DNA from: Hermodice carunculata
Taxonomy: Eukaryota; Annelida; Polychaeta; Eunicida; Amphinomidae
Direction of reading: 5' to 3'
Length of the DNA stretch: 64,000 nt
NCBI GenBank assembly: GCA_964020975.1
Contig: OZ026627.1
Location: 36,078,533-36,142,532, forward strand
Positions 47,601 to 60,702 of this stretch are shown here, in pieces. The translations under genes and the position numbers were made by a program. The notes beneath the pieces are model-generated. The model was not told the DNA's origin. It saw only the letters and a list, made by a program, of their open reading frames with translations, and did not search any database. Position 1 is the stretch's first letter, and the number at the start of each line of letters is the position of its first letter.

Positions 47601-48304
47601 TTCATGCAAGCATTATGTACATATGTACATGTACATGCAAAAACATGTTCCTCTTTAAATTGACCTTTTGATTTATGAAACTTTTCTTTGACTACCGTGA
47701 ATAACCCCCCCCCCTCCCTTCTCTTTATGCGTCAATGTGGCATGATTTATCAGGTATAATGTTATAACTCGACATCGTTCAATATATTGGCCTGGACAAC
47801 ATAGCCACCTCTCACGCTTTTTGTCCTGGTAAAAGCATTGTGTGCTTGCGAGTAACATTTGTAAAGAGGCAGCTTCCTCAAAATCCAGGAATAACAATAT
47901 ACTTGTGTCCTCAAATGACCAGGAAGCGTGTATAGAGTCCAAGCATTGAGAGTACATACCTGACCGAAAATGGACTTGTATCAAACAAAAATTGTGAGGG
48001 TTATCGACGTTTATGTATAACGCATTAGTTTACGGTTGGAGATCGGTGAGAGCGTTATATATTACAATGTACCACCACGGCATAGTCATGGCTGAAATAA
48101 GTAGACTAAATTTCAGGGGAAAGCGAAAATATAAATCTTCTTTTGTGTCCAATATTCGACCATAGTATTGCTTGACTTGCTGACCTATGTGACGCTGAGA
48201 GCAGTGATTTTATTTAAAGGTTGCATGGAAAAGCTGTGATTGTATCGAAAGACTGCAGAGAAACTAGAAGAAAAAATACAGTATGGCATTTCGTGCTGTT
48301 CGCG

Positions 48305-48355
48305 GCCGATTGGCTTAAGGTCTTATAATTCGGAAATCGTGCGGTCAAGTCCAAT
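48305..48355 (+). mobile_element. Possible tRNA-derived SINE head
   Basis: TGGCTTAAGG (48311-48320) resembles a pol III A box and GCGGTCAAGTCC (48341-48352) a damaged B box, at about tRNA spacing. No cloverleaf acceptor stem is evident. A degenerate SINE or tRNA relic is possible, as is chance. Confidence 0.25.
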
Positions 48356-48427
48356 TTCTCTTCTGTTTTAAAGTGTAAAGAGTTTGGTAGAGAACCTCTT
48401 ACTTTTAAGTCTACCTATATGTTTCAG

Positions 48428-48566
48428 GGGTCACATAACTGCAGCAGAGTCTTTAAAAAATAGTCCACAGGACTCTTTGAATAGCAAGCCCAGAGGACGA
48501 CTCTTCAGGAAACGAAGTGCTTATATGACAAATGAAATTGACTGGTGGGAAGTCCAAAACACGAGA
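48428..48566 (+). CDS. Possible orphan tail exon cut by a retroelement
   Basis: Acceptor CCTATATGTTTCAG/GG (phase 2, as in the gene B tail exon) opens a frame GHITAAESLKNSPQDSLN, SKPRGRLFRKRSAYMTNEID, WWEVQNTR of ordinary hydrophilic composition with one Tyr. It runs straight into the 5' edge of the 48567-48944 retroelement copy. It could be a receptor tail exon left over from a fourth gene. No partner exon was seen. Low confidence. Confidence 0.25.
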
Positions 48567-48944
48567 GACTTCTGCTTTTACAAGCAAAACTTCACATATT
48601 TAGCTAATTCATCAATTGCCAAGTTCATATTTATTCATTATTATGTGGGTTGTCTTTGCTGAATATTTAGCTTAGGCAAGGAGCTGCTACTCAGAGAGAC
48701 ATGTACGGGTAAAAGGCTCCGAAACATGTCGAGTAGTTACCCGCTGAAGCCCTTTAATTTATTTGGGCTGATACAGCCTATGTCAAAATTTTACAGAGGA
48801 ACGTGTGCAATATAGACAATAGTAATTCCATATATATACAGGTTAGACAGGGACAGGTTAGCTTATGGAGAGTAAAGAGTTCGAACTGCGGAATAGGATC
48901 TTGACTACTAGGAAGTGGTTCTGGGCAAAAAGACACAAATACAA
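48567..48944 (+). mobile_element. Retroelement 3'-region copy (same family as 18600-21075), shortest
   Basis: About 88-90% identical by eye to 20697-21075, with the pseudoknot region intact, ending at ACACAAATACAA. It starts inside the 3' UTR, so it is heavily 5' truncated. Confidence 0.85.
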
Positions 48945-50090
48945 TTCTGCAAAACTGTGTGACAGCAGGTGGTCTAGATTCGCAAAGTGGTGGATTCTAG
49001 ATGAGTGATCATTGGAATGCGACTATTGCAGATTCCCGATGCACCTGTTCGAGATCAATAAGCTTAAAGTTAGGACAGTTGAGTATTGCAGATCGTCTAT
49101 CCTCTTTATCTTAGGTCCCTGGAGGTTGTATGGAAGGAGATACAAGTCACTGGTCAATGACGTCTATGGGGTCACAATTATTCATTAACATTGCTCATGG
49201 GGTTCTGTCGCAACGAAATCATACAGATGTAAAATTCGTGTTCTGTTTGCCCATGTATTTGAAACCGATGCACGTTTAGCAGAAATGCGTTGCCAATAAT
49301 AAAATTTTAAATTTAAGTACAATGAAAACAAAATTCTTCATTCATCGGGATGGATGTGTTATACTGTACCGATACGCACTCATATGTTGTCACAAAATAC
49401 CGTGGTCCTGAAGAACCAGCGGCAGAGGAAGTATCAGCGAACGTAGCCAGAAGTCCACACTTATATTTTACAGTTCCAAAATGTAAAAGAGGAAAAAATA
49501 TGAGCATATAAGTGATAGGTTTGAAACAGTGGTCTCTACAGTTTTTTTTTTTAATTTTAGCCTCTTAATTTTAGCAATTTAGCCTCCTTGCTTGGACTAA
49601 TGGCATTTCCGTAGCCTTGCATAACATTATAATAAAATAAATCCATACTGACCTGGTTGGGTCAGTGTCTTTCTTTTGGTGGAATTTGTCCGTTCTGCTA
49701 GCAGGTATCATGAACTGTCGTCTAGAAACTTGAGACAGAAACATTATAGTTTTTGCTGACCTTATGCTACAGGTGACAGGCCTTGGGAGATTCACGTCAT
49801 GCCATGTCAAGTCTCACGGTCTGCCATGTTCATTTGACAAACAGATCATGTCAGGGCACAGAATGGTAAGAATGACAGTACGGAAGGAACCACGTGCCTC
49901 AGGCTTGGTCTATTTAGTGCTTGTCTTGTCGGATCGTCATGCATTTTGAATATTGACTTGTGGTGGGGGGGGGGGGGGTCAGTAAGTTTATGAGTGAAAA
50001 ATCTGCAAGTAACGGCCCACTGAATATGATGTCCCCAGTTCTTAACTGCGACCTGGTGCTTTGGGTATTGGCCTGACAACAGTGTTCTGA
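48945..50090. other. Intergenic, no gene recognised
   Basis: A G-run lies at 49965-49979. No exon with splice support was seen. Confidence 0.35.
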
Positions 50091-50165
50091 ACAAAAAACA
50101 AAAAAACAAAGAACAAAAAACAAAACAAATCAAAACAAACAAAACAAAAGAAAACAAGACCAATA
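50091..50165. repeat. (AAAAC)n-type low-complexity tract
   Basis: An A-rich tract with regular C, similar to the one at 8482-8575. Confidence 0.9.
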
Positions 50166-50640
50166 GAAAAAAGTAAAAATCCCCCAAACAATGGTTGTCT
50201 AAGGCAACAATGGTTACCATTTCTAAAAAATAGCTGCGCTCATGTTGATTCCTCACAAGCAAGCGTACAATGACATAAGTGAGTGCCCTGACACTCGACT
50301 GGGCCAAAGGGCCATTTATCAAATAACCGAGGCGGTTCGGTACAATCTATACTCTGGAGAAAAAAGTGAGCGGTCCCATTGGATTAACGTAGGGTGCTTA
50401 GAATATGAAATTTTGTAGCAAATATGATGCATGACTATGAAGTTACGTAATATGGCCATGAAAGCTTAGCGTTCGATTCAGTGCAGAGAAAGAAAAAGTT
50501 GGCCAGCAATTGAGATAATGCCGAGCTAAGACAAACAAATGGTCAGGAAGTGCGTGCAGTATTGCAGTGCAGTTCAAATGGCCTGCTGCAAGCACGTGAG
50601 ACATCAGAGGCGGTCAAAATGTGTCGGCTTGGGGATCACT

Positions 50641-50730
50641 GGCGACAGGCCTCTCATTTTTGAGAGAGGAAGAATTGTTGGTATGCTAATTGGCACGCAC
50701 ACCCTGCAAAATATGATCAATTTAAAACAA
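50641..50730 (+). pseudogene. Tc1-like transposase N-terminal relic
   Basis: The frame opening at 50539 contains DRPLIFERGRIVGML, which matches the start of the first helix-turn-helix of Tc1-type transposases (LxxFERGRIVGLxxxG). Similarity fades within about 20 residues, and no catalytic DDE region follows. A short relic of a dead element. Confidence 0.45.
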
Positions 50731-51169
50731 GTGGAACCGGTCATTTTTTTTTGTCCAGAATATACCTTCATCTCACACAGCAGAACAATTATTCTGCAAG
50801 CATGCACAAATATTTCCTTTTAACTCCCGTTCCCTGCCAACTGAGTGTCATTGGAATCTTCCCCTATGATCTGTTGAAGAGAAACTTTAAATTAGATGTT
50901 GTGGGACAGTAACAATTAAAATAACTAATTGCTCTATTTTGACCATAGAAAGATCGCTATTTCCCATAAGCTTTCAGTGGAGATGGGTTGCAGCTTGTCT
51001 GCAAAGCTGGCCTTCTAAACATCAGAACATAAAAAACAGAGTCTTCTTCGCAGGCAAGGTTGCAGCTGATCCATCTACAATTTACTTGATCCAATCAGCG
51101 CTTTTATTTTCTGGCGGAATGTGCGTTGAGGACAAGCTTTGCTTTGAATGTAACAAACGCAGTCGTCAC

Positions 51170-51251
<82 letters not shown>

Positions 51252-51283
51252 CAACAACAACAACAATAATAATAATAATAATG

Positions 51284-51359
<76 letters not shown>

Positions 51360-51360
51360 T
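51170..51360. repeat. (AAT)n trinucleotide microsatellite
   Basis: About 63 trinucleotide units, mostly AAT, with a CAA block at 51247-51265 and two ATG variants. The poly-Ile and poly-Leu frames are artefacts. Confidence 0.97.
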
Positions 51361-52189
51361 CACTTTACTGGTCCTCTTCTTGTTTTAGCTATTCTTACAT
51401 TCCTTTCACAATTTTTCACCTTTCTACATCATCATTCTAATGATTTTGTAATTAATATTATGACTACCTGGCATTTTAATTATCATTCCCTTGTCAATAT
51501 TACGGTCATCATTTCCATTATTGTTGCCGATGTTATCATCATCCTTGTTAAATAAAAAAAAAATGACGGCCTATTCAACAGTTCTTCGAGAAACGACACG
51601 TATTCAGAAAAGTGCTCAAAATAATAAGAGCAGAAGTTCAATACGATCTGTAAGTCAATAATCTCATTTGCATTCGATGCAAGTATGCTTGAATTTACAA
51701 CTTTGTAAATATAGGCATACAGGCACATTTAAGGTCTTGCTTTTAGGCGTCAGTTGGATCATACACGCGACAGCACACAAGGACTAACAACTTGGTTTCT
51801 TGGTTTCTACACTGAAAAATCCAAGGGCGGCTACGGGTGTGGTGATAGTTTTCACGTACTAGCGCTTAGGCATGTAATTTGACACAAAACCTCTGACATA
51901 TTTGTCATAAAGTTAGCCACATTTTTTAACTCTTACTTCTGCACTTAAAATGCCAAATATAACACGCCCCAGTAAATTTAAGCCGGCGTTTGCTTGTGAA
52001 TACACTCTGTGTAAGAGTGGGCACAATCCGTGTTGTGGGTGTGCTACGAAGAATTACCTCACTGTTCAAGTCACTATGCTAAGTCACTTTCTCACCAAGA
52101 GCCTCCACCTCTTACGTTAAATGTATGTATGTTTGTCCACGCGCATAGTGTGTTTACTATATTATAAGAGAAGTGTTAAAATGATTAGA
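51361..52189. other. Intergenic, nothing recognised
   Basis: AT-rich and unique-looking; no coding or repeat signal stands out. Confidence 0.35.
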
Positions 52190-52431
52190 GTGACCCGAAT
52201 TGACGTCCGTCCATGACGATCCTCGCCGCATGTTCCGCCCTGCCCCTGTACGGTGGCGCATCATCGAGTCATAAACGAGGCGAGGCTGTTTCGATTGATC
52301 CTTTTATAGTTCAGATTCCAATGGCATTTACCTGAATATATTATCGGAGCAACTAGAGCGCGCAGTTCCGCCACAGAAGAGGCTCAAAAACGCCTTAATA
52401 CTCCGTCAACGGACTTAACTCACAAATACAG
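52190..52431 (+). promoter_or_regulatory. Putative promoter and noncoding exon 1 of gene D
   Basis: A CpG-rich stretch, unusual in this window (GACGTCCGTCC, CCTCGCCGCATGTTCCGCC, GGCGCATCATCG), holds a TATA-like TTTTATAG at 52303. It is followed by about 100 bp without a long frame, ending at the strong donor AAATACAG/GTAAGTGTT at 52431. It would pair naturally with the acceptor at 63034. The exon start is not defined by sequence alone. Confidence 0.45.
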
Positions 52432-53021
52432 GTAAGTGTTACGATTCGTGTTCTTTGTTTCTTATTGGAGACAAAAAATAGGAACAAAACAAAGGCCGAA
52501 AGGACAAATAGTACCAGTGGTTGTGTGTTGTGAGGTCCATGTTTAAAAAAATTAAGCTGCCCTTCGGGTAAGTTTCATGGGTTGGTCTGAACACGAGGCG
52601 CAGGGATTTCCTTACAGACATTATGTGTCCATGCACAACTTGAAAACAAATCGGCGTGTTTCCGTTTCCGAAACGATCCATTCCACCACGTTTAAGCGGT
52701 GCGAGTCAGCATTTAAAAATGCTGATAAATGCAAGGGAAAGAATCATTGACATCACACAATGGGAGTACAGGTGAAGTACCGGTTGTGGACTGTAAAATG
52801 TATTGCGCCGTTGTTTTAATATAGAAAGGCACCTGTTTCGCTCCAGCGACCATCTCGCACTTCGTTACTTTCCTTGTAAGGCCTGTCACAAGAAATGTGA
52901 ATGGTATCACGTGGGTTAAACCATTCGTATTAAACCCACTGGAAAGCCACTTCCTTGACGTGACAACTTGTTCATTTAATAAATACTGTAAATATATCTC
53001 GCAAAAATCGCATGCCTCTTA

Positions 53022-53057
53022 ACTGAGACCAGGAATATCATGTATTCCTGGTCTTAG
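53022..53057. repeat. Perfect short hairpin
   Basis: GAGACCAGGAATA and TATTCCTGGTCTTA are complementary across a loop of about 5 bp. It may be a small fold-back element. It lies in the putative gene D intron 1. Confidence 0.75.
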
Positions 53058-53492
53058 CTCTTAATCAGTTACCAATTGACCATTGCAAAAGTTATGAGAT
53101 TCGTGGATATTTGCCTGTCTGATGCTATACGTTGGAATGTATTTCGATTTGTGTAGGCAGCTCACTGCGGCACCGTGTCTTAGCATAGCGGAAATAAACT
53201 TCCCACTCGGGCAACTTACTGTTGATACGCCTACTTTAAGAATATATCAATAAGCTACGAAAATGAGATTGGTTTAAACATATTCTGTTGCAACACTAAT
53301 CGGCCGACAGGCTCCCTGGCCTATATTAAGGCCTCTTGTACATACAGAATAAGACAACATTGAAATTTCCATACCCTAATACACAGATAGAGTAACGTAC
53401 CGGACGACAATAAAGATATAATTGAAATGTGGAAAGAGGAATATGTGAGCTTAACTTTGTAAATTACCTTAATAATACAAGACCGATAAGAG

Positions 53493-54200
53493 TCATACTT
53501 GGAACCGTCTAGATTGCTTAATATATTTGTGTACAACTTCAAAAATTTGCTCATTTTGAACCGATGTAATTCCTTTACCCGTAATTCCAAATAATACAGT
53601 TGTTATGCTGCAATTTCCCAGGGATATTATTTTAGACTGAAGTTCATTCCTTAGCAAAACATATTTGTTGCACTGAAAGAAAAATGGTAGATATTGTCTA
53701 CATTCGCTCCACATGAAAATGGTGGAGACCCCACAACACCTATTTTGTAGAGATCACTGTTCAGCTGGATACACCCCGTCCTCATTCTGGCATGAATGAT
53801 TGAGACTTTCCTTTCTCTAATATAATGTAATTCATTGCACTTACGTTTAGTTTTCTTTAGTTCCCTTCTAAAATTGTCTATATATTCAAGGTTTTTGACT
53901 GATCGTGGAAGTAGATTCCATTTACGAACAGTTGATGGAAATAAGGAATTATGAAAAGCGTTTTTCCTGGCTTTAGGAGCACTTTTTGTTTAATCCACGT
54001 CAACACGATTCCTGGGAACAATTGGCAAGGGTATGCCGGGGCAATTCAATTTATAATTTTGAACAGGAGCACTAATTTTTGTTTCCTTTTGCGATTTAGC
54101 TAATATTTCTTGACCTGCCTCAAGGCAAACTTGTTGACGACTTGTTTGGGCAAATGCACCAGTGATGTTTCGAGCTGCAGCCAAAATCAGATTCCTCATT
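53493..54200 (-). mobile_element. LINE C-terminal remnant
   Basis: Minus-strand pieces in order: AARNITGAFAQTSRQQVCLEAG, NAFHNSLFPSTVRKWNLLPRSV, FRRELKKTKRK, HARMRTGCIQLNSDL, FFFQCNKYVLLRN, FEVVHKYIKQSRRF. This is the standard order downstream of the RT in CR1/Jockey-type LINEs (AARIVTGA, NSFFPSTIREWN, LHTRLRTGCSSLN, C.CG..E...H.L..C..Y, Y....RF). Frames change several times, so it is dead. Confidence 0.78.
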
Positions 54201-55840
54201 AAACCGGACTCAACTAATGATATATTGCATTGTACTGTAAAGCAAAACCTCGTTAAAATGCCACCACCTGTTCATAGCAAAATGTATCATATTTTTTATT
54301 TTTATTTTTATTTATTCGAATATATTTCTACAGGGATACCCGATCAGCCAAACGCTGTTCTTCCACGAGGCCCTGTTACAGGTGAAATACAAAGTAATAC
54401 AGACAAATACATACAAGTGAAGAAATATTTATATATATATTTACACATAACTTAGCTTAAAACATACAGAGTACACACATAGACAAATCAATGAAAACAG
54501 TGTTTTTAATTATTAGTTTTAAAATCATCGATGTTGTCACTTCCTTGTAAAAAGTTTGGAACGCTGTTTCACACTGTAGCACCATTGTATAAAAAGATCT
54601 TCTACAGATATTCTTACTTGGAATGGGAGTACAAACATTCAGTCCATTGGTTTGACGTGTCTGGTACATGTTAGTGTCCCTCGGAAGGTATATTTGGTCC
54701 GAAAGATAATTTGGGGCTAAACTCAGATATCTAAATCCATCAGTTAAATGAGTCAAGTGGCATTGGAGTTTGACTTTCAGGTCCTAAAACTGTTGTCTTT
54801 CGGAGAATATATCGGACATCTCAGCTTCGGAATGATGAGGATTTGCTGTATTGTATTGTACTTTATACTATTATTCTAAATAATATCAAATGCACTAAAG
54901 ACATAGAGCCGCTCAGTGACACCATTGGCACACTGTAACTGGTCGATGATAATGCACCAAGACAGTAAACATAGTGTATCAAATGTTACCTTAAGCTTCG
55001 TTAATTGTGTTTGCTAGAGCAATTAAGAGACAATTTCGCTTACATTTTGAAGCCAGCTTTATTCGATGCAACTCATTTTATCTGCATTATGAATGTATTT
55101 GTAGATTGCACATAATCATGTCATTGATATACCATTAATTACTGAGCTGCAAGGCACAGTGAAGGTGTCCTTGATTTGGGTGACTCATAAAATCTTCAAT
55201 TCCTCTTATTACCGAGAAACCACATTATGGTGAATTGTAAAATATGATGAAGCCGTGTGTCTAGACTGGCAGTCAGCGAGCAAGCCCATTAAATGTGGAA
55301 GCCTAAGGCTATTAATAACAAGCAATCCACAGTTTGTATTATTAACTAACATCTATAAAGACTGGTGAGAGGCACATTTCATTTACAGAAAAAAAAATCG
55401 AAAAGTCGAGACTAGTGTACTTGCATCTGGACTGAGTATTGCGAACTGACTGTTAGGTAAAGCAAGGAGAGTAGAGAGTAAAGTCCTTGGATAAAGCTTT
55501 TATCAAATTTGGCAAAAAGCGCCAAACACCAGCTACAAGGGCATATAAATATAGCCATGGCTTGGAAGAGTTAATGTTTATCTTCACTCTGTGAAATTTA
55601 TTATTCATGCAGATAGACACTTAGACCTTAAAACATAATTTGACTCGTGTTTGCGTTTCGATGAGTATCTTTGCTTATGATATGAGATGTGCACATGTAT
55701 ACGTCATGCCAAACAAAAGCCTGCCTCCAGCCTATTGCCATCATTGAAGTAGCCACGTAGATCACATAAAACAATTTCGGCTCCAGTGCTAAAAGCAATC
55801 GTTTCATCCGCGCACAAATTTTTTATTCGGCTGCACCTGG
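54201..55840. other. Intronic or intergenic, nothing recognised
   Basis: A T-rich run lies at 54289-54320. No exon or repeat was recognised. Confidence 0.35.
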
Positions 55841-55847
55841 TTGTCTC

Positions 55848-56155
55848 GTCACTGGCTAGTCATGCAGACCAATGGACATTTAGATTTTATGACTGGCCAG
55901 TCATGCAGATAAATGAGTACGTGGCTTTATCACTGGCTAATCATGCAGACCAATGAGCACTTGGCTCAATCTCAGGGTTGCCATGCAGACCAATAGGCGT
56001 TCGTCTCTCTCACTGGCCAATCACACAGAGCAATGTCTCGATGACTGGCCAGTCATACATACATAGACCAATGAACACTTGACTCTAGCACGGGCTAGTC
56101 AAGCAAACCAATGGGCACTTGGCTCTATCACTAGACCAATACGAACTTGACTCTG
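55848..56155. repeat. Minisatellite of CACTGGCTAGTCATGCAGACCAATG-type units
   Basis: About seven degenerate units of 38-48 bp, each with ACTGGC(T/C)AGTCATGCAGACCAATG followed by a variable piece with ACTTGGCTCTATC. Every good unit contains CCAAT. The pattern has decayed unequally between units. Confidence 0.85.
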
Positions 56156-56314
56156 AGAAGACATTTTACTCCAGAGGCTGGTTCCAGGAGTCTGCTGTTC
56201 CAATCCCATCCAGAGAATGCCAAACAAAATGTACAGCGACAAGTCTCGGGTGCTGCATAGGTTTTTTAAATAGAGCTCTTTTGATGAGGAATTTCCGTAC
56301 ACAGTGTCCCTTTA

Positions 56315-56510
56315 CAGTGAGACCTCGTTACAATGACACGATCTGTTCCCTGCAAAGCAACATGTCGAATCTGTCAGATAAATGGGTCAAAGAGCAAAGG
56401 AATTTGAATTTGAGTCCGTCAAAGCAAGGAGGCTAGATAGCCTCCTTGGTCAAAGCTTGTGTCGATAAGTGAATGTTCAGGTATTTGAGTGTTGGTATGA
56501 TGATGGATAG
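56315..56510. mobile_element. Diverged pogo-like MITE, relative of 13028-13199
   Basis: CAGTGAGACCTCGTTACAATGACACGATCTGTTCCCT aligns with the left end at 13028, and GTCAGATAAATGGGTC and TATTTGAGTGTTGGT align with the interior. It carries an extra palindrome (CAAGGAGGCTAGATAGCCTCCTTG, about 56427-56450). The right inverted end is decayed, so the boundary is approximate. Confidence 0.65.
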
Positions 56511-57072
56511 GAAGGAAATCTGTCACAAGTAGAGAATGAGTTAATCTTCCGTACTTTTAATAGAGTTAGAGCAATTGTAATTGTTCTGCAAGAACGATAC
56601 TGCAATTGTTTCGTAAGAACACGAAAGGAAACTGGACAAATATTGTGACCTATTGTAACGGTAGGTTACCTTGTTCTCAAGCATGATGTTATCAATTATA
56701 CTAGCAGCGAGCCACAGGTAGTAAAGTCACTAATAAGTTGTTTGTAATTCTAGTCACAATAATGCTGTACACGATGTACCTTTTCTCGTGAAGGATACGT
56801 CGCTTTGCTTGCATAGACCTGCAAATTGCCAAATCAAGCGTAGTCTGGTTGTCCAATTTGGAAAGGATCTCTCCACATCTTTGTTTCACCAGAAAAAAAA
56901 AACTGACTGAAACACTCTCAATCACACGTCCTGATATGTAGATTGATTTGTTATTGCGCGCAGGTTTTGTGTCCGAAATTCAGGTTGTGCATACTGGAGA
57001 TTCTCTAACAACTTTTCTTAATTTGTTTTGCCTTCTTTTTGTTCTTTCGTTTGAATGTTTGCTTGTTTGTTT

Positions 57073-57111
57073 GTGTGTGTGTGTGTGTGTGTGTGAGTGT
57101 GTGTGTGTGTG
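57073..57111. repeat. (TG)n microsatellite
   Basis: A TG tract with one GA interruption near 57095. Confidence 0.93.
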
Positions 57112-57289
57112 TTTTCTGTGTTGTAGCTTTTCCATATTTATTTTCATACCAATTCCACCATTCTTTACCCATTTTTTTTCTCGCGCTTTATTTTATACGG
57201 AAAACCTGTCATTCATCTCAACCTGAACCTTTGATTAGTTCAATTGCAAGAGAAGTCCTGTCAATGAATGGTCACACAGAATGAGACTA

Positions 57290-59210
57290 GCATATGTAAT
57301 AAAAATGATAATAATTCAATTGAAAACAGGGCCACACGGATTAAGCGATTGATTAACACCGCTGGAAAATCAGGCACAGACAAGATGGAGGGCCGGAGGG
57401 ACAGACAGACATATAGAATTTGGGCGAAAATGAGTGAATCGAGTTTGAAAACAATAATGTCTGTGTTAAGCATAAGCATATAATACATTAAAAATAAACG
57501 CCAATACGACAGAGTAAAGTTTACCAAAAATATACCAAAAATTAAATGCAGTACCATATGGATATTTTATCCTGGGCTTCTACATTTATGTGATATGCTG
57601 TCTGACATTTTGGCGCTGGAGACCCTTTTTTATATCTCTCAGGCTCATGTAGCCTTTTTCAAAAGATTTCTGTTGAAAGTGTTTCGATAAAAATTAGCAT
57701 AAAAACAAGAGAGAAATTATTAATTATTTCTATATTTATACAAAGCAAGCAGCTAGTGACAAAGATAGTACAGAATTTTGCTACCTGATGTCAGGTATGG
57801 CAAGGGGATGTTGCAGGAGGTTTGCCTTTTTGATATAAGTGTAATGTTCATTACAGAGGACGCATTATTCCGTGAATACCATCTATTTCCCTCAGTAAGG
57901 CTGGAGGAAAGAGTTACTTGTGACATAAATTTACTTGTGCACGCACCGTCTTTAGCCTTGCTTCTACGGTATCGTACAATTCATTGAGGGCCGGATTTTT
58001 AACCTTTGTGACGGACCACTTTAGGGTTGACATGCACCTGTTCAAAGGAAATGTCTAGTTCTATCTGAGTTGCTTTGTCATATATATGTTTTGCAGCTTA
58101 TGTACACGTATACCAAAACATGCTGAGCTAAAAATGATGCGCAATAACCCGCCAGCTACATCTGTCTCGGTCTATATGATGCCAAAAATGCGATACTCTT
58201 TTTCTTCCCGTCATACCCGTCTGGATAATTATATATATATTTTTTGTTCCTTCTTTCGAAGTCACTTTGCGCCTTCACACAGGCACGCACTCACATACAT
58301 ACGTACATGCATGCATACAGGCTCAATATTTTTACGTATCATCTTGAAATCCAACAGGTTGCACAGAAGGTGAAAAAGACTTTTTTGTGAACTGTTCAGG
58401 ATAATTTTCGCAGCCAATCGCATATGCTTTTCTCAGTTTGATGTTTCTGGTCCCCTGTATCGATAATAGCAATACGTGTTTTTCAGGGTTAGAGATTAAG
58501 ACGTGAACCACATGCAAATTACAGGTAACCGGCGTTTTATCAGATTAAGTTTATAGTGACAAATGTAAGAACACATAACGCTGTTCAAATGCATATTTCA
58601 AATGTTTGAAAAAGGCTTAGTTCTAATTTTATTGCTGTTTTAATTATTTCATTTTGAAATTTTTACTTTAATTTAAACATCCTGTAAATTTTGAACTATA
58701 GCCCTTCTCGAAAATTTAAAATGAGTTTTACTGCCAGAAGTGTACTGTTTCATTTCCCATAAGAAAATAATATTTCCCATTTTTGTGTTTGTGCTATGTC
58801 TTCCACAAAAACAGGTAAAATTAAAGTTTTTAATTAAGCAATTAAAATCCAATTTCTGAACACATGTAGGGATTTTATTATTTGAATAGCTCAATCCAAA
58901 TGTATGTTTTTAGAAAATACATAGTTTATATGATCTCCAATAAAACGTAGTGTATAAGGACATGGTTGGAGCAAAGTTGTATTTTCTGTGTAAAGTTCTG
59001 TAAAAGTTTACCACGCCTTTAATACACTTTTTGGTGCCAATATTTTACTGGGTACATAAGGTAACTGGTAATAAATAAACGACCAATTTGCCTCGGGTTA
59101 ACGAGACGCTCTGAAAAATTTCTGACCATGCTTGTCTAAGCCTGTGGCAACCGGTACGTCGACCTTACACACATACATGCATACGTACATGCACACATAC
59201 ATACGATTTA
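57290..59210. other. Intronic or intergenic, no gene recognised
   Basis: No exon with paired splice sites or family similarity was found in this AT-rich stretch. Confidence 0.35.
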
Positions 59211-59214
59211 CATA

Positions 59215-59828
59215 TAAACTTAGGTTTATACAGGTGTCTTGCTATAATTATTTATTTTGTTATCACTGGGATTGAATATATAGCCCGAGTTTGTTTCTAC
59301 CTCAATTATACACTGGCAGGTGGTTAGACTAATGTGTCCTGTCCAGCTAGAAAGGGTATATACTAGTTCAGGGGTAAATAAAATTATTCTTGTCTTAAAT
59401 TGTGCTATACTATTTAGTAATTATGTTTGGTTTGATAGGTATTTTGTATTCATGTTGAAGCTCTGCATTTATGAGCAGAACTTTACTTATTTAGCTATAA
59501 TATATCATTTGACACGTTCATATTTATTCATTATTATGTGGGTTGTCTTTGCTGAATATTTAGCTTTGACAAGGAGTCGCTACTCAGAGAGACATGTACG
59601 GGTACAGGCTCCGAAACATGCTCTGTGCAGTTATCCGCTGAAGATCCTTAATTTATTTGGGCTAATACAGCCTATGTCAAAATTCTACAGAAGAACGTGG
59701 CAATAGTTTTTCCAAGTGTATACAGGTAAGACAGTGACAGGTCAGCTTATCGAGTGTAGAGAGTTCTGACTACGGAATAGGATAATGACTACCAGGCAGT
59801 GGTTCTGGACGAAAAGACACAAATACAA
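59215..59828 (+). mobile_element. Retroelement 3'-region copy (same family as 18600-21075)
   Basis: It aligns with about 20452-21075 from TTTATACAGGTG to ACACAAATACAA, at roughly 78-82% identity by eye, older than the 48.6-kb copy. The pseudoknot stems are partly decayed. It starts in the 3' UTR, so it is 5' truncated. Confidence 0.82.
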
Positions 59829-60489
59829 CTTTAACATTTTCCCTGGGTGCCCTAATTGCATTAAAAAAAAGTTCATCAGTGAAGATAGAAGCTACTTAGA
59901 AATAAAGTTTAAGATAACGCATGACCCAAATCAATGGAAAACAAGGCATTTACCATCATATAAAAAAATCATCACACTGACCATCAGATCGATAATTCAC
60001 GATTTTCAATGATGAACAAAATGGGAGATAAAAATACATAATTGAGTCCACGCATATCAACATTATTCACGTAGCATTTGTACCGTAGCACGTACTCGCA
60101 TCTCCAAAGCAAGCCAATATGCCGTTTTATGAAAGTGGAGTGTCCATGACAACCGTCGAAGACCCGGGGGACCATCCTTTTTACCGTGATATCGCAAAGC
60201 TTCATAACTTACATTCGACAGCAATAGGGGTTTTTGGTGCCGTACAATATGGATAGTCGGTAACTGGATATTCCATTCTACTATAGAATACTGTAGTCAT
60301 CACAAAAATTGCATATCCCACCCAGGAATACCTTAAACATCGGACAGTCGAAGAAAGCGGTTGAAGAATTAAAGAATGCATAAGTGCAGAATGCCCTGCA
60401 TTGTGCTGTTCCATTATATTGCAAGCCGCACTACAGAATATTACTCGAACAATCCAATCCTATGAACAGCGATCCTGCCATCACATATA

Positions 60490-60639
60490 CAGTGGAATCT
60501 CCCTATTTCTAATCACCTGTGGGACTGAAAAAATAGTCTTAATAAAGGAGAATATGTAATTAGCGAATAGACAAAAAATACGGTAAATAAATGGTCTAAA
60601 TATAGGAATAGCGTCTTAAGATTTTCGTAATAGATTCTG

Positions 60640-60702
<63 letters not shown>

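Noticed and set aside
47306-47605. Minus-strand frame with CTFGPNCFSNTSKTFKKL
   Set aside because: No acceptor at its start, and the first part is the TGTA microsatellite; the candidate donor falls after an in-frame stop.
50939-51388. Poly-Ile and poly-Leu frames
   Set aside because: Translation of the AAT microsatellite.
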